In this document: one piece after another, positions 8,672 through 17,119 of the stretch | Position numbering within the stretch: the first letter of the stretch is position 1 | Layout of the letters: each line of letters begins with the position of its first letter | Origin: Clostridiales bacterium | GTDB taxonomy: Bacteria > Bacillota > Clostridia > Lachnospirales > Lachnospiraceae | Direction: 5' to 3' | Length of the DNA: 52,387 bases | Assembly: GCA_021204045.1 (NCBI GenBank) | Contig: JAJQAA010000011.1 | Coordinates: 1-52,387 of the forward strand | The notes under the pieces: generated by a model | The model's database searches: none | The model's input: only the letters and a program-made list of their open reading frames with translations | Told to the model about the DNA's origin: nothing | Translations under genes and position numbers: made by a program

Positions 8672-9634
8672 ATGACAGGAAAAATCATAGGAACCGGTTC
8701 TTATTTACCGGACCGGATAGTAACAAATGACGAGCTGGCGGGCATGATGGAGACGAGCGACGAATGGATTCGCAGCCGTACTGGCATTGCCGAGAGGCGG
8801 ATCGCCCTGGATGAAGGCACGACCGGCATGGCTGTGAAGGCGGCGCGCAGGGCGCTTGAAAGTGCCGGAGTTGAGGCTGAAGAACTGGATCTCATCCTTC
8901 TGGCGACCTCGACGCAGGATCATCTGTTCCCTTCTGGAGCCTGCGAGGTGCAGGCGACTTTAGGGGCGGTCAATGCCGCGGCGTATGATATCAGCGCGGC
9001 CTGTACCGGCTTTATTTTCGGACTGGCGTCTGCTCAGGCATTTATCCGCTCGGGTATGTACCGCACAGCATTGATTATCGGCGTGGACTGCTTAAGCAAA
9101 ATTATGGACTGGAGTGACCGTGGTACCTGCGTGCTTTTTGGCGATGGAGCCGGCGCGGCAGTCGTGAGGGCGGAAGATCGCGGCATGATCCATGCGGTGA
9201 TGGGATCCGACGGCACGAAAGGACCGGTGCTTTCCTGCGTTGCCCGTTCCGAGGGCAATGCGTTTAATGGCCGGACGCCTGAACTGGGGTATACGCAGAT
9301 GGACGGTCAGGCGGTATTTAAATTCGCGGTCAAAAAGGTGCCGGAGTGCATTCACCAGCTGTTGGATGAGAGCAGTGTAGATATTGATGATATTGACTAC
9401 TTTGTATTGCATCAGGCGAACCAGCGAATCAACGAATCCATTGCCAAACGGTTGAAACAACCGCTGGAAAAAGTACCGATGAATATCGAGCGTTATGGCA
9501 ATACATCCGCCGCGACAATCCCGATCCTGCTCGACGAGCTGAACCGGGACGGAAAATTTCAGCCCGGGGATAAAATCGTGTTGGCCGGATTTGGCGCCGG
9601 TCTGACCTGGGGAGCGGCGTTGCTCGAGTGGTAA
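8672..9634 (+). CDS. fabH: beta-ketoacyl-ACP synthase III
   Basis: Starts fatty acid synthesis by condensing an acyl-CoA primer with malonyl-ACP. The 320-residue product has the full triad C111 (DISAACTGF), H247 (LHQANQRI) and N277 (ERYGNTSA) and the C-terminal GFGAGLTWG. It has an AGGAAAA site before ATG 8672. It is the first gene of a six-gene fab operon on the plus strand, with the putative FabT box in its leader. Confidence 0.97.
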   Translation: MTGKIIGTGSYLPDRIVTNDELAGMMETSDEWIRSRTGIAERRIALDEGTTGMAVKAARRALESAGVEAEELDLILLATSTQDHLFPSGACEVQATLGAVNAAAYDISAACTGFIFGLASAQAFIRSGMYRTALIIGVDCLSKIMDWSDRGTCVLFGDGAGAAVVRAEDRGMIHAVMGSDGTKGPVLSCVARSEGNAFNGRTPELGYTQMDGQAVFKFAVKKVPECIHQLLDESSVDIDDIDYFVLHQANQRINESIAKRLKQPLEKVPMNIERYGNTSAATIPILLDELNRDGKFQPGDKIVLAGFGAGLTWGAALLEW

Positions 9635-9687
9635 AATGAGAACGGTAATACAAAAATTTTAAATTATATAATAAAGGAGACAAAATC

Positions 9688-9921
9688 ATGTTAGAGAAAA
9701 TGAAAGAAATTATCGCGGATCAGCTGAGCGTTGAGGCGAACACAATTACGGAGGCTTCCTCATTTAAAGAGGATCTCGGCGCGGATTCCCTGGATCTGTT
9801 TGAGCTGGTGATGGCGCTGGAAGATGAGTATTCGGTTGAGATTCCGTCCGAGGATCTGCAGAACCTGCTGACGGTTGGCGATGTCATTGCTTATCTGAAG
9901 GAAAAGGGCGTAGAGGCATAA
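9688..9921 (+). CDS. acpP: acyl carrier protein
   Basis: The 77-residue acidic helical protein carries the growing acyl chain on phosphopantetheine attached to S34 in the motif GADSLDLFEL. AAAGGAGA precedes the ATG. It sits between fabH and fabD; a fabK-type enoyl reductase, often found next in clostridial clusters, is missing and 128 bases of non-coding DNA stand in its place. Confidence 0.97.
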   Translation: MLEKMKEIIADQLSVEANTITEASSFKEDLGADSLDLFELVMALEDEYSVEIPSEDLQNLLTVGDVIAYLKEKGVEA

Positions 9922-10049
9922 ACGAAGACAAAATATACGAGGGAATGGAAGGCTGCCGGAGTCTGTGTGATCCCGGTAGTCGTTTCCGTCGCTCAGGCGC
10001 GGATTATGGAGCGCTGTTAGATTGTTATTAAAGAAAGGAAGTACCGGTA

Positions 10050-10985
10050 ATGAGCAAAATCGCGTTTATTTATCCGGGCCAGGGCGCGCAGACATGCGGC
10101 ATGGGACAGGATTTTTACGAGCAGACAGAGACAGGTAAGGTGGTTTTTGACCTGGCCAGTGAGATTCTGGGCTTTTCTATGCCCGAACTGTGTTTTACTC
10201 CTAATGATCGCCTGGATATTACCGAATATACGCAGGCGGCGATGGTGACAACGAGCATTGCGATGACGAAAGTCCTTAGGGAGCAGGGAGTGGAGCCGGA
10301 TGTGACCGCAGGTCTGAGCCTTGGTGAATACTGTGCTCTTTACACAGCAGGTGTGATCAGTGAACGGGACGCGATTGCCACGGTGCGGCAGAGAGGCATC
10401 CTGATGCAGGAGGAAGTGCCGGTTGGCCAGGGAGCGATGGCGGCGGTACTGGCAATGGACGCGGAAAAGATCGAAGCGGTGATCGCCGGAATCGACGGCG
10501 TGCAGATCGCCAATTACAACTGCCCGGGGCAGATTGTTATATCAGGAAAGAAGGACGCCGTAGAACTCGCCAGTGAAAAACTGAAAGAAGCAGGAGCGAA
10601 GCGCTGCATTATGCTTAATGTGAGCGGGCCGTTCCATTCAAAAATGTTGACCGGAGCGGGCGAAAAGCTCGGCAGAGTATTGGAGACGGTAGAGGTTCAC
10701 ACGCCGAAGATTCCTTATGTGGCGAATGTGACGGCCGCCTATGTGACTGACGCCGCCGAAGTTAAATCGCTGCTGATGCGGCAGGTATCCTCGTCGGTGC
10801 GCTGGCAGCAGAGCGTTGAGGCGATGATCGCGGATGGAGTAGATACGTTTATCGAAATCGGGCCGGGCCGTACGCTGGCTGGATTTATGAAGAAGATTGA
10901 TCGGACGAAAAAGGTCCTGAACATAGAGAAGCTGGAAGATGTAGCAAAGGTTGTGGAAGCCTTGAAGGAGGAGGGAGCATGCTGA
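10050..10985 (+). CDS. fabD: malonyl-CoA:ACP transacylase
   Basis: Moves malonyl from CoA to ACP. The 311-residue product has the Q-G loop ([11 protein letters not shown], 8-18), the nucleophile S90 in GLSLGEY, and H195 in SGPFHSKM, plus the terminal EIGPGRTL segment. ATG 10050 follows GAAAGGAAG. Its last codons overlap fabG by seven bases (ATGCTGA), so translation is coupled. Confidence 0.97.
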   Translation: MSKIAFIYPGQGAQTCGMGQDFYEQTETGKVVFDLASEILGFSMPELCFTPNDRLDITEYTQAAMVTTSIAMTKVLREQGVEPDVTAGLSLGEYCALYTAGVISERDAIATVRQRGILMQEEVPVGQGAMAAVLAMDAEKIEAVIAGIDGVQIANYNCPGQIVISGKKDAVELASEKLKEAGAKRCIMLNVSGPFHSKMLTGAGEKLGRVLETVEVHTPKIPYVANVTAAYVTDAAEVKSLLMRQVSSSVRWQQSVEAMIADGVDTFIEIGPGRTLAGFMKKIDRTKKVLNIEKLEDVAKVVEALKEEGAC

Positions 10986-11716
10986 CAGGAAAGGTAGCGC
11001 TGGTAACCGGCGCGAGCCGGGGCATCGGCAGCGAAATTGCGCGGACACTGGCAGCGAAGGGCGCGACGGTGATTGTCAATTATAATGGCTCCGCGGCAAA
11101 AGCGGCGGAGGTAGTCGCGGAAATCGAAGCAGCCGGGGGGAAGGCAGAGGCGATTCAGTGTAATGTCGCCGATTTTGCGCAGGCCGGAGAGATGATTTCC
11201 GGGATAATCAAGCAGTATGGGAGCCTGGATATCCTCGTAAATAACGCGGGTATCACTCGCGATGGTCTGGTGATGAAGATGAGCGAGGAGGATTTTGACG
11301 CCGTCCTGAGTACCAACCTGAAGGGGGCGTTCAACTGCATCCGCCACAGCGCGCGGCAGATGATCAAGCAGAGAGGTGGCCGGATTGTTAACATTTCATC
11401 CATTTCCGGTATCCGGGGGAACGCGGGGCAGGCCAATTACAGCGCTTCCAAGGCCGGGATTATCGGTTTGACCAAGGCGGCGGCGCGCGAGCTGGCCAGC
11501 CGGGGAATCACCGCCAACGCGGTGGCGCCGGGCTTTATCGTCACAGAGATGACGGACGCGCTTTCCGATGAGATGAAAGAAAAAATGCTGGAGAATATTC
11601 CGTTGAGACGGTACGGCACGACGAAGGATATCGCAAACGCGGTCGCTTTCCTCGCGTCGGATGAGGCCGGTTATATCACCGGACAGGTGCTCAGCGTTGA
11701 TGGTGGCATGGCGTAA
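10979..11716 (+). CDS. fabG: 3-oxoacyl-ACP reductase
   Basis: NADPH-dependent reduction of beta-ketoacyl-ACP. The 245-residue SDR has the cofactor loop TGASRGIG at 10-17, NNAG at 88-91, and catalytic S141, Y154 and K158 (YSASK). The C-terminal [11 protein letters not shown] is typical of FabG. GGAGGGAG precedes the start within fabD. Confidence 0.97.
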   Translation: MLTGKVALVTGASRGIGSEIARTLAAKGATVIVNYNGSAAKAAEVVAEIEAAGGKAEAIQCNVADFAQAGEMISGIIKQYGSLDILVNNAGITRDGLVMKMSEEDFDAVLSTNLKGAFNCIRHSARQMIKQRGGRIVNISSISGIRGNAGQANYSASKAGIIGLTKAAARELASRGITANAVAPGFIVTEMTDALSDEMKEKMLENIPLRRYGTTKDIANAVAFLASDEAGYITGQVLSVDGGMA

Positions 11717-11809
11717 TTGCGGGATGATGTAATTTGTAATATCTTCGGGCGGCGGGTATTTCACGGCCCGGAATGACTGCGGCAAGGCAGGAAAGGAATG
11801 AGAACAGCT

Positions 11810-13042
11810 ATGAGCAGACGAGTAGTAGTAACCGGTTTGGGGGCGATCACTCCGATCGGGAACAGTGTGGAGGAATATTGGGAGAGCCTGAAGGCTGCGA
11901 AGGTCGGTATCGGCCCAATCACACAGTTTAACACGGAGAATTTCAAGGCGACGCTTGCTGCTGAGGTAAAGGGGTTTGATCCGAAGCAATACATGGATCC
12001 GAAGGCCGCGAAGCGTATGGAGCGTTTCTGCCAGTTTGCGGTGGCGGCGGCGGGACAGGCGATCGCGGACGCCGGGCTGGACATGACGAAGGAAGATCCG
12101 TACCGGGTCGGCGTCAGCGTTGGTTCCGGCGTGGGCAGCCTGCAGGCGATTGAACGTGCCTGCAAGACGCTGGAGGAAAAAGGTCCGGGACGCCTGAATC
12201 CGCTGTTTGTGCCGTTGATGATCGGCAATATGGCGGCGGGCAACGTTTCGATTCAGTATGGCCTCAAGGGCAAGAGTCTGAATGTGGTGACAGCCTGCGC
12301 GACTGGAACGCACAGCATCGGCGAAGCCTACCGCTCGATTCAGTACGGCGAGGTGGATGTGATGGTAGCCGGCGGCACGGAGGCGGCGGTTACCCCGACC
12401 GGAATCGGCGGGTTCGCGGCTCTGACGGCGCTGAGCACATCGACGGATCCGCTGCGCGCGTCGATTCCGTTTGATAAGGAGCGGGGCGGCTTTGTCATGG
12501 GCGAAGGTTCAGGTATCGTTATTCTGGAGGAGCTGGAGCACGCGAAGGCACGCGGCGCGAAAATTTATGCGGAGCTTGGCGGGTATGGTTCAACCAGCGA
12601 CGCTTATCACATTACCTCCCCGGCGGAGGACGGCAGCGGCGCAGCCAAGGCGATGGAACTTGCGATCGCGGATGCCGGGATGAAACCGGAGAATGTCGAT
12701 TATATTAATGCGCACGGCACGGGCACACACCACAATGATTTGTTTGAGACAAAGGCGATTCACCTGACGTTCGGCGAGCATGCAAAGAAGCTGAAAATCA
12801 GCTCGACGAAGTCGATGGTCGGACATTTGCTGGGAGCGGCCGGCGCGGTAGAATTTATCGCCTGCGTAAAGTCGGTTGAGAACGATTTTGTCCACGCGAC
12901 GGCGGGTCTGCTGGTCGATGATCCGGAGTGTGATCTTGACTACACGAAGGTTGGCACGGCGATGCCGGTGCGCTGCGCGATCAGCAATTCTCTTGGCTTT
13001 GGCGGCCATAATGCCACGTTGCTGGTGAAAAAATACGCATAA
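11810..13042 (+). CDS. fabF: beta-ketoacyl-ACP synthase II
   Basis: Condensing enzyme for chain elongation. Seen: C163 in [10 protein letters not shown]302 in [11 protein letters not shown] and H339 in [11 protein letters not shown], which form the Cys-His-His site; the C-terminus has NSLGFGGHN. The start is ambiguous: ATG 11798 (four more codons) is five bases from AGGA, and ATG 11810 gives the usual family N-terminus [11 protein letters not shown]; the latter is chosen. It follows fabG by about 90 bases that hold no gene. Confidence 0.96.
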   Translation: MSRRVVVTGLGAITPIGNSVEEYWESLKAAKVGIGPITQFNTENFKATLAAEVKGFDPKQYMDPKAAKRMERFCQFAVAAAGQAIADAGLDMTKEDPYRVGVSVGSGVGSLQAIERACKTLEEKGPGRLNPLFVPLMIGNMAAGNVSIQYGLKGKSLNVVTACATGTHSIGEAYRSIQYGEVDVMVAGGTEAAVTPTGIGGFAALTALSTSTDPLRASIPFDKERGGFVMGEGSGIVILEELEHAKARGAKIYAELGGYGSTSDAYHITSPAEDGSGAAKAMELAIADAGMKPENVDYINAHGTGTHHNDLFETKAIHLTFGEHAKKLKISSTKSMVGHLLGAAGAVEFIACVKSVENDFVHATAGLLVDDPECDLDYTKVGTAMPVRCAISNSLGFGGHNATLLVKKYA

Positions 13043-13067
13043 ATGCCGCCGGGAGAATGGCGATGGA

Positions 13068-13511
13068 ATGGGGATTACCATGAAGCTGGGGATTAAGGAA
13101 ATTCAGGAAATTATTCCGCATCGGCATCCGTTTCTGCTGATCGATTGTATCGAAGAGCTGGAACCGGGCGTGCGTGCGGTCGGTTACAAGTCAATCACGT
13201 TCAATGAGCCGCAGTTTGCCGGACATTTTCCGGGCCAGCCGGTTATGCCGGGCGTGCTGATGATTGAGGCGCTTGCGCAGGTCGGCGCGGTGGCGATATT
13301 GAGCGTGGAAGAAAACCGCGGCAAGACCGCGTTTTTCGGCGCGATCAACAACGCGAAATTCCGCCAGGTGGTGGTTCCGGGCGATCGTCTGAAGCTGGAA
13401 TGTGAGATTATCAAACAAAAAGGCCCGATCGGTATCGGCAAAGCGGTGGCCACCAATGCAGAGGGCAAAGTGGCAGTGTCGGCAGAGTTGACCTTTGTGG
13501 TCGGAAGCTGA
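13068..13511 (+). CDS. fabZ: 3-hydroxyacyl-ACP dehydratase
   Basis: Hot-dog fold dehydratase that makes trans-2-enoyl-ACP. The 147-residue product has [12 protein letters not shown] with the active-site His and the helix [13 protein letters not shown] with the catalytic Glu. An alternative ATG at 13080 would give MKLGIKEIQ and 143 residues; both fit. Its last seven codons (LTFVVGS) are the first unit of a 20-bp tandem repeat that continues after the stop. It closes the fab cluster; no acc genes follow. Confidence 0.95.
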   Translation: MGITMKLGIKEIQEIIPHRHPFLLIDCIEELEPGVRAVGYKSITFNEPQFAGHFPGQPVMPGVLMIEALAQVGAVAILSVEENRGKTAFFGAINNAKFRQVVVPGDRLKLECEIIKQKGPIGIGKAVATNAEGKVAVSAELTFVVGS

Positions 13512-13590
13512 CCTTCGTGGTTGGGAGTCGATTTCCGTGGTCGGGAGTTGATTTCCGTGGTTGGGAGCTGACTTCCGTAGTCGGGAGATG
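13491..13590 (+). repeat. five-copy 20-bp tandem repeat starting in fabZ
   Basis: Five units of exactly 20 bases begin at 13491, 13511, 13531, 13551 and 13571. Each has the form A-[CT]-[CT]-TT-[CT]-GT-[GA]-GT-[CT]-GG-[GA]-AG-x-[CT]-G. The first unit is coding and contains the fabZ stop; the other four are intergenic. A half-unit resemblance at 13477-13490 suggests the repeat arose from fabZ coding sequence. Confidence 0.93.
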
Positions 13591-13696
13591 AAGCGAACAC
13601 TAAAATACAGTATAATAACGTGCGTGCAAAGTCAGGAATAACTTTTTCATCCTGTCCATAAACTGAAATAAATGAATTCGGTGTGAGGCAGGAATT

Positions 13697-14299
13697 ATGT
13701 TGAATTATCTGTGGAGCGGGATGCTGGCGGCCGGACTGATCTGGGCGGCGGTGTTTGGACGGCTTGGCGCGGTGACACAGGCACTTCTTGATTCTGCGCG
13801 TGAGGCAGTGGAGCTGGGAATCGGAATGCTGGGCGTGATGGCGTTCTGGTGCGGTATTCTGGAGATCGGGCGGCGGGCCGGGCTGATCGACTGGTTTACG
13901 GCGCGGATGGAACCGATCCTGGATTTTTTGTTTCCGGAGCTGGGACGGCGGCATCCGGCGCGTCAGCCGATTGCTGTGAATATGATCGCCAACATTCTCG
14001 GGCTTGGCATGGCAGCGACGCCGGCCGGGCTGGAGGCCATGAAGCAGCTGGCAGCGGACGCAAAGGTACTGGAGGATGGCAAATCCATAGCGACGGATTC
14101 GATGTGTACGTTTCTGATTTTGAATATATCTTCTCTCCAGCTGGTGCCGATCAATATGATTGCTTACCGCAGTCAATACGGCAGTGTCGACGCACAGGCT
14201 GTGATCGGTCCGGCACTGCTGGCGACGTTCTGTTCCACGGCGGCCGCGGTGCTGTTCTGTAAGCTGGTGCACGCAAAAAAGGCGGTGAGGCGCTGGTGA
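13697..14299 (+). CDS. spmA: spore maturation protein A
   Basis: Integral membrane protein of the nucleoside-recognition (Gate) family; in Bacillus spmA and spmB are needed for full dehydration of the spore core. The 200-residue product starts with a hydrophobic helix (LWSGMLAAGLIWAAVFG) and has the signature NMIANILGLGMAATPAG at about 95-111 and NISSLQLVP near 147-155. GAGGCAGGAA precedes ATG 13697. Its stop overlaps the spmB GTG start by four bases. It supports a spore-forming host. Confidence 0.93.
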   Translation: MLNYLWSGMLAAGLIWAAVFGRLGAVTQALLDSAREAVELGIGMLGVMAFWCGILEIGRRAGLIDWFTARMEPILDFLFPELGRRHPARQPIAVNMIANILGLGMAATPAGLEAMKQLAADAKVLEDGKSIATDSMCTFLILNISSLQLVPINMIAYRSQYGSVDAQAVIGPALLATFCSTAAAVLFCKLVHAKKAVRRW

Positions 14300-14808
14300 T
14301 TGCCTGGCTGTCACAAATTCTTGTGCCGCTTACGGTGGGCTATATTGTTGGCTTTGGCCTGCTTTCCCGACGGCCGGTGTTTGACGATTTTCTGGCCGGG
14401 GCGATGTCGGGGCTGCGCACGGTAGGAGAGATTTTGCCGACGCTGATTGGCCTGATGGCGGCGGTCGGCGTGCTGCGCGCCTCCGGACTGCTGGATGCAA
14501 TCGCGCGTGTTCTGGAAACGCCAGCCGCATGGCTGCATTTTCCGAAGGAACTGATTCCGCTTTCCCTTGTGCGGCTGGTTTCCAATTCGGCCGCGACCGG
14601 GTTAGCGCTGGATCTGTTTACGCGCTACGGACCGGATTCGCCGGTTGGTATGGCAGCTTCGGTATTGCTCAGCTGTACGGAGACGGTATTCTATTGTCTG
14701 AGCATGTATTTTGGATCGATTCATGTCGGAAAAACACGGTACGCGGTGCCGGGCGCGTTGTTTGCCACTGGGGTGGGAATTGCCGTCAGCATTCTTCTTA
14801 CCTGTTGA
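14296..14808 (+). CDS. spmB: spore maturation protein B
   Basis: Partner of SpmA in the membrane. The 170-residue product has the Gate-domain motif LVRLVSNSAATGLALDLF at about 91-108 and four to five hydrophobic segments. It starts with GTG at 14296 in a GTGA overlap with spmA. No other gene lies between it and the regulator at 14973. Confidence 0.93.
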   Translation: MIAWLSQILVPLTVGYIVGFGLLSRRPVFDDFLAGAMSGLRTVGEILPTLIGLMAAVGVLRASGLLDAIARVLETPAAWLHFPKELIPLSLVRLVSNSAATGLALDLFTRYGPDSPVGMAASVLLSCTETVFYCLSMYFGSIHVGKTRYAVPGALFATGVGIAVSILLTC

Positions 14809-14900
14809 TTGGAGCAGGCTGAAAATTTCAATGTTCCCTTCATCGGCATTTTTTCACAAAATGGACACACGCTTGTAAGAAATTTCTAAGGAATATACGG

Positions 14901-14929
14901 TTGTCTTGCAGAAAAAAATCATGTATAAT
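14901..14929 (+). promoter_or_regulatory. promoter of the fabT-like gene
   Basis: TTGTCT at 14901-14906 and TATAAT at 14924-14929 are 17 bases apart. Transcription would start about 14936, leaving a short leader with GAGGAGA before the GTG start at 14973. No clear TTTGAA/TTCAAA palindrome is seen here. Confidence 0.7.
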
Positions 14930-14972
14930 ACGTACAAGGCTTTTGTCTTCCTTAAATCAGTGAGGAGAAAAA

Positions 14973-15407
14973 GTGGATGCTTATGAAACCTTGAATGATG
15001 TGCTGGTCCACCTTTTCCGGGATATTACCAATCTCGAGGAAAAAGCGATCGTTACGTCGGAGTTTTCAGATATCACAAACAACGACATGCACGTCATACA
15101 GGCGATCGGCATGGAAGAACCGAAAAACATGTCCACCATTGCGAAAGAGCTTTCGGTGACGGTGGGTACCCTGACCATAGCCATGAACAGTCTCGTGAAA
15201 AAAGGATATGTAACCCGCGAGCGAGGCCGGGAGGACAGGCGAGTGGTCTATATTTCTTTGTCCGAAAAAGGACAGTGTGCGTATCGCAATCATGAGAATT
15301 TCCACAGGCAGATGATCGAGGCCGCTCTGGACGGTTTATCGCCAGAGGAGACAGAAGTACTGACAAAAACACTGATGAAGCTGGATCAATGGCTTCGTGA
15401 GTTTTGA
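14973..15407 (+). CDS. fabT: MarR-family regulator, FabT-like
   Basis: A 144-residue winged-helix protein. It follows streptococcal FabT closely from end to end: ITNNDMHVIQAIG, ELSVTVGTLTIAMNSLVKKG (recognition helix region), REDRRVVYISLSEKG (wing) and the terminal helix LSPEETEVLTKTL. FabT represses fab genes when loaded with acyl-ACP. Here it sits 1.4 kb after the fab operon rather than in front of fabH. The candidate operator is at 8605. Start is GTG with GAGGAGA upstream. Confidence 0.82.
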   Translation: MDAYETLNDVLVHLFRDITNLEEKAIVTSEFSDITNNDMHVIQAIGMEEPKNMSTIAKELSVTVGTLTIAMNSLVKKGYVTRERGREDRRVVYISLSEKGQCAYRNHENFHRQMIEAALDGLSPEETEVLTKTLMKLDQWLREF

Positions 15408-15434
15408 GGATAACCAAAGGAGGCACTTGTTATT

Positions 15435-15986
15435 ATGAAAAAAATTCTCGTATGTTTGCTTGCCGGCGTGATGATTCTGTCGCTGGCTGCCTGTACTCCG
15501 ACGACAGAAAAAAATAAGACGGGTCAGACCAAAGCGACAAACGGCGTAGATACGGTAAAGAATCCGGATCCGACAGCGCCGGATCTGGACGTGGTTTCCA
15601 TCTATACGGTCAGTGCGGATGGCAGCAAGCTGGAAGGTACAATGGATGCGATCGAAGGAAAGACCGCGCAGACGCTGGTCGATTCGCTGATTGAGTACGG
15701 TGTGCTCGGGGAAGGTACGACAGCGATTTCCTTTACGGCTGAGGGTGAGCTTTCAAGCGAGGAGGTTGGCCCGGGCATTATCAAGATTCCGGGCTTTGAG
15801 ATTCCGAGTAATTCGAGGGAGTATGGCACGTTGAATTTAAGCGCGGTTCCAGATGAGAAGGATGATATGGCGCTGCACGCGATTGCCAATACCTTTATCG
15901 AGAATATGGCAGTTACTTATATGACGATCCAGGTGGACGGCGAGACGGTTGCGGAAAATTATACATTTATGGAAGTCGGAAAATAA
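15435..15986 (+). CDS. small lipoprotein, possibly GerMN-like
   Basis: A 183-residue secreted lipoprotein: positive N-terminus, hydrophobic h-region and lipobox LSLAAC with C20, then a Thr/Lys-rich linker. The folded part (about 55-180) has TAQTLVDSLIEYGVL and ALHAIANTFIEN, which recall the helices of GerMN domains, and ends with VDGETVAENYTF. Assignment to GerMN is tentative. AAAGGAGGC precedes ATG 15435; 27 bases separate it from the fabT-like gene, so they may be cotranscribed. Confidence 0.75.
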   Translation: MKKILVCLLAGVMILSLAACTPTTEKNKTGQTKATNGVDTVKNPDPTAPDLDVVSIYTVSADGSKLEGTMDAIEGKTAQTLVDSLIEYGVLGEGTTAISFTAEGELSSEEVGPGIIKIPGFEIPSNSREYGTLNLSAVPDEKDDMALHAIANTFIENMAVTYMTIQVDGETVAENYTFMEVGK

Positions 15987-16099
15987 AATTTTCAGAAAAA
16001 GGAACCGTAAAAAACTTTATTTTTTGGTGAAATTTTCTTCTGTCGGTGAGTTATAATATAAGAGTAACAAATGGATTGTCGACAGACCGCATATTAATA

Positions 16100-16127
16100 G
16101 GGAGCTGCAAAATCTTTTGCGGCTCCC
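16100..16127 (+). promoter_or_regulatory. leader hairpin upstream of rplY
   Basis: GGGAGCTGCAAAA and TTTTGCGGCTCCC form a stem of about 12 pairs with one G-U and a tight loop, 48 bases before the rplY start and downstream of a TATAAT at 16052-16057. The following bases are T-rich (TGTATTTGTATCT) but lack a pure T run. It could be the terminator of the lipoprotein gene or an attenuator of rplY. Confidence 0.5.
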
Positions 16128-16174
16128 TGTATTTGTATCTGCGGACACATTTCAGAATTTGGAGGAAGAGGTAA

Positions 16175-16783
16175 ATGGATACTTTAAAGGCTGAGAAGAG
16201 AGACATGACAACAAAAGCAAAGAAGCTGAGAAGAGACGGTTATGTGACCGGTAATGTATTTGGCCGTGAGATTGACGGTTCCATCCCGGTGAAGATCACG
16301 AAGAAGGATGCCGACCGCCTGTTCAAAAGCAAGAAGCGCGGCAGCCAGATCATGCTGGACGTCGAAGGACAGAAGATGGATGTGCTGATCAAGGATATTT
16401 CTTACAACGCGATGAAGGGGCAGATCGAGGAACTCGATTTCCAGGCATTGGTCAGCAATGAGAAGGTACATTCCGTTGCCGAGGTCGTGATTTTGAATCA
16501 CGATAAGGTGCAGGGCGCGATCGTACAGCAGGTGCTGGAAGAGATCGCTTACCGGGCGCTGCCGTCCGCGCTGGTGGAAAAAGTAGAGATCGATGTCGCC
16601 GAGATGAAGGCAGGCGATGTGGTCAAGGTAAAGGATCTGCCGATCGCGGCCGATAAGGATGTGGAGCTGCATACGCCGCTGGATGCAACCGTCGTGATGA
16701 TCACGGTTCCGCACAATTCTGCAATTGCGGAGGAACCGGCAGCGGGCGATGAAGCTGCGGAAAAGACCGATAAGGCGAAATAA
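16175..16783 (+). CDS. rplY: 50S ribosomal protein L25 / general stress protein Ctc
   Basis: Binds 5S rRNA. The 202-residue product is the long Ctc/TL5 form: the N-terminal L25 barrel (KKLRRDGYVTGNVFGREI) and a C-terminal beta domain (VLEEIAYRALPSALVEKVEIDV), followed by an Ala/Glu-rich tail. GGAGGAAGAGG stands before ATG 16175. It is the last core gene before the CRISPR-cas locus and has its own downstream terminator. Confidence 0.95.
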   Translation: MDTLKAEKRDMTTKAKKLRRDGYVTGNVFGREIDGSIPVKITKKDADRLFKSKKRGSQIMLDVEGQKMDVLIKDISYNAMKGQIEELDFQALVSNEKVHSVAEVVILNHDKVQGAIVQQVLEEIAYRALPSALVEKVEIDVAEMKAGDVVKVKDLPIAADKDVELHTPLDATVVMITVPHNSAIAEEPAAGDEAAEKTDKAK

Positions 16784-16838
16784 AAGTGCGATAAAAAAAT
16801 CGAAATAAAAATTTCCTGGGGATATCCGGGAAAATGGA

Positions 16839-16869
16839 CCTGCGCTGGGGTGCCTGGCGTGGGTTTTTT
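16839..16869 (+). terminator. rplY terminator
   Basis: CCTGCGC (16839-16845) pairs with GCGTGGG (16857-16863) with two wobble pairs, followed by six T at 16864-16869. It separates rplY from the cas promoter. The rest of the 336 bases to the cas3 start is AT-rich and holds the cas promoter only. Confidence 0.65.
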
Positions 16870-16938
16870 ATTCCCAGTATTTTTATAGGCATTCCTGAAG
16901 TAGTTCCTTTTGTCCAGCTACAAATAATGAAAAAAGCT

Positions 16939-16966
16939 TTGCAACTATTTGCAACAGGTCTATAAT
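16939..16966 (+). promoter_or_regulatory. cas operon promoter
   Basis: TTGCAA at 16939-16944 and TATAAT at 16961-16966 with a 16-base spacer. It would give a leader of about 145 bases before the chosen cas3 start. All cas genes follow on the same strand with short gaps or overlaps, so this is likely the single operon promoter. Confidence 0.65.
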
Positions 16967-17119
16967 TAATGTGTATGAAAATGTTAACGAAGACAGTAGT
17001 GCGATGTAGCCAAGTGGAAACAAATTACTGATATAAAAACAAATATGTGGGTTTCGGCTGTCTTTCAGGAAGCGATAGAGAACGAAGCACAGACAAAGTT
17101 GGAAAAGAAGGAAAAGATG

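Noticed and set aside
11396-12313. 305-codon minus-strand ORF opposite fabG and fabF
   Set aside because: Spans two well-identified genes; open only because of GC-rich codon use.
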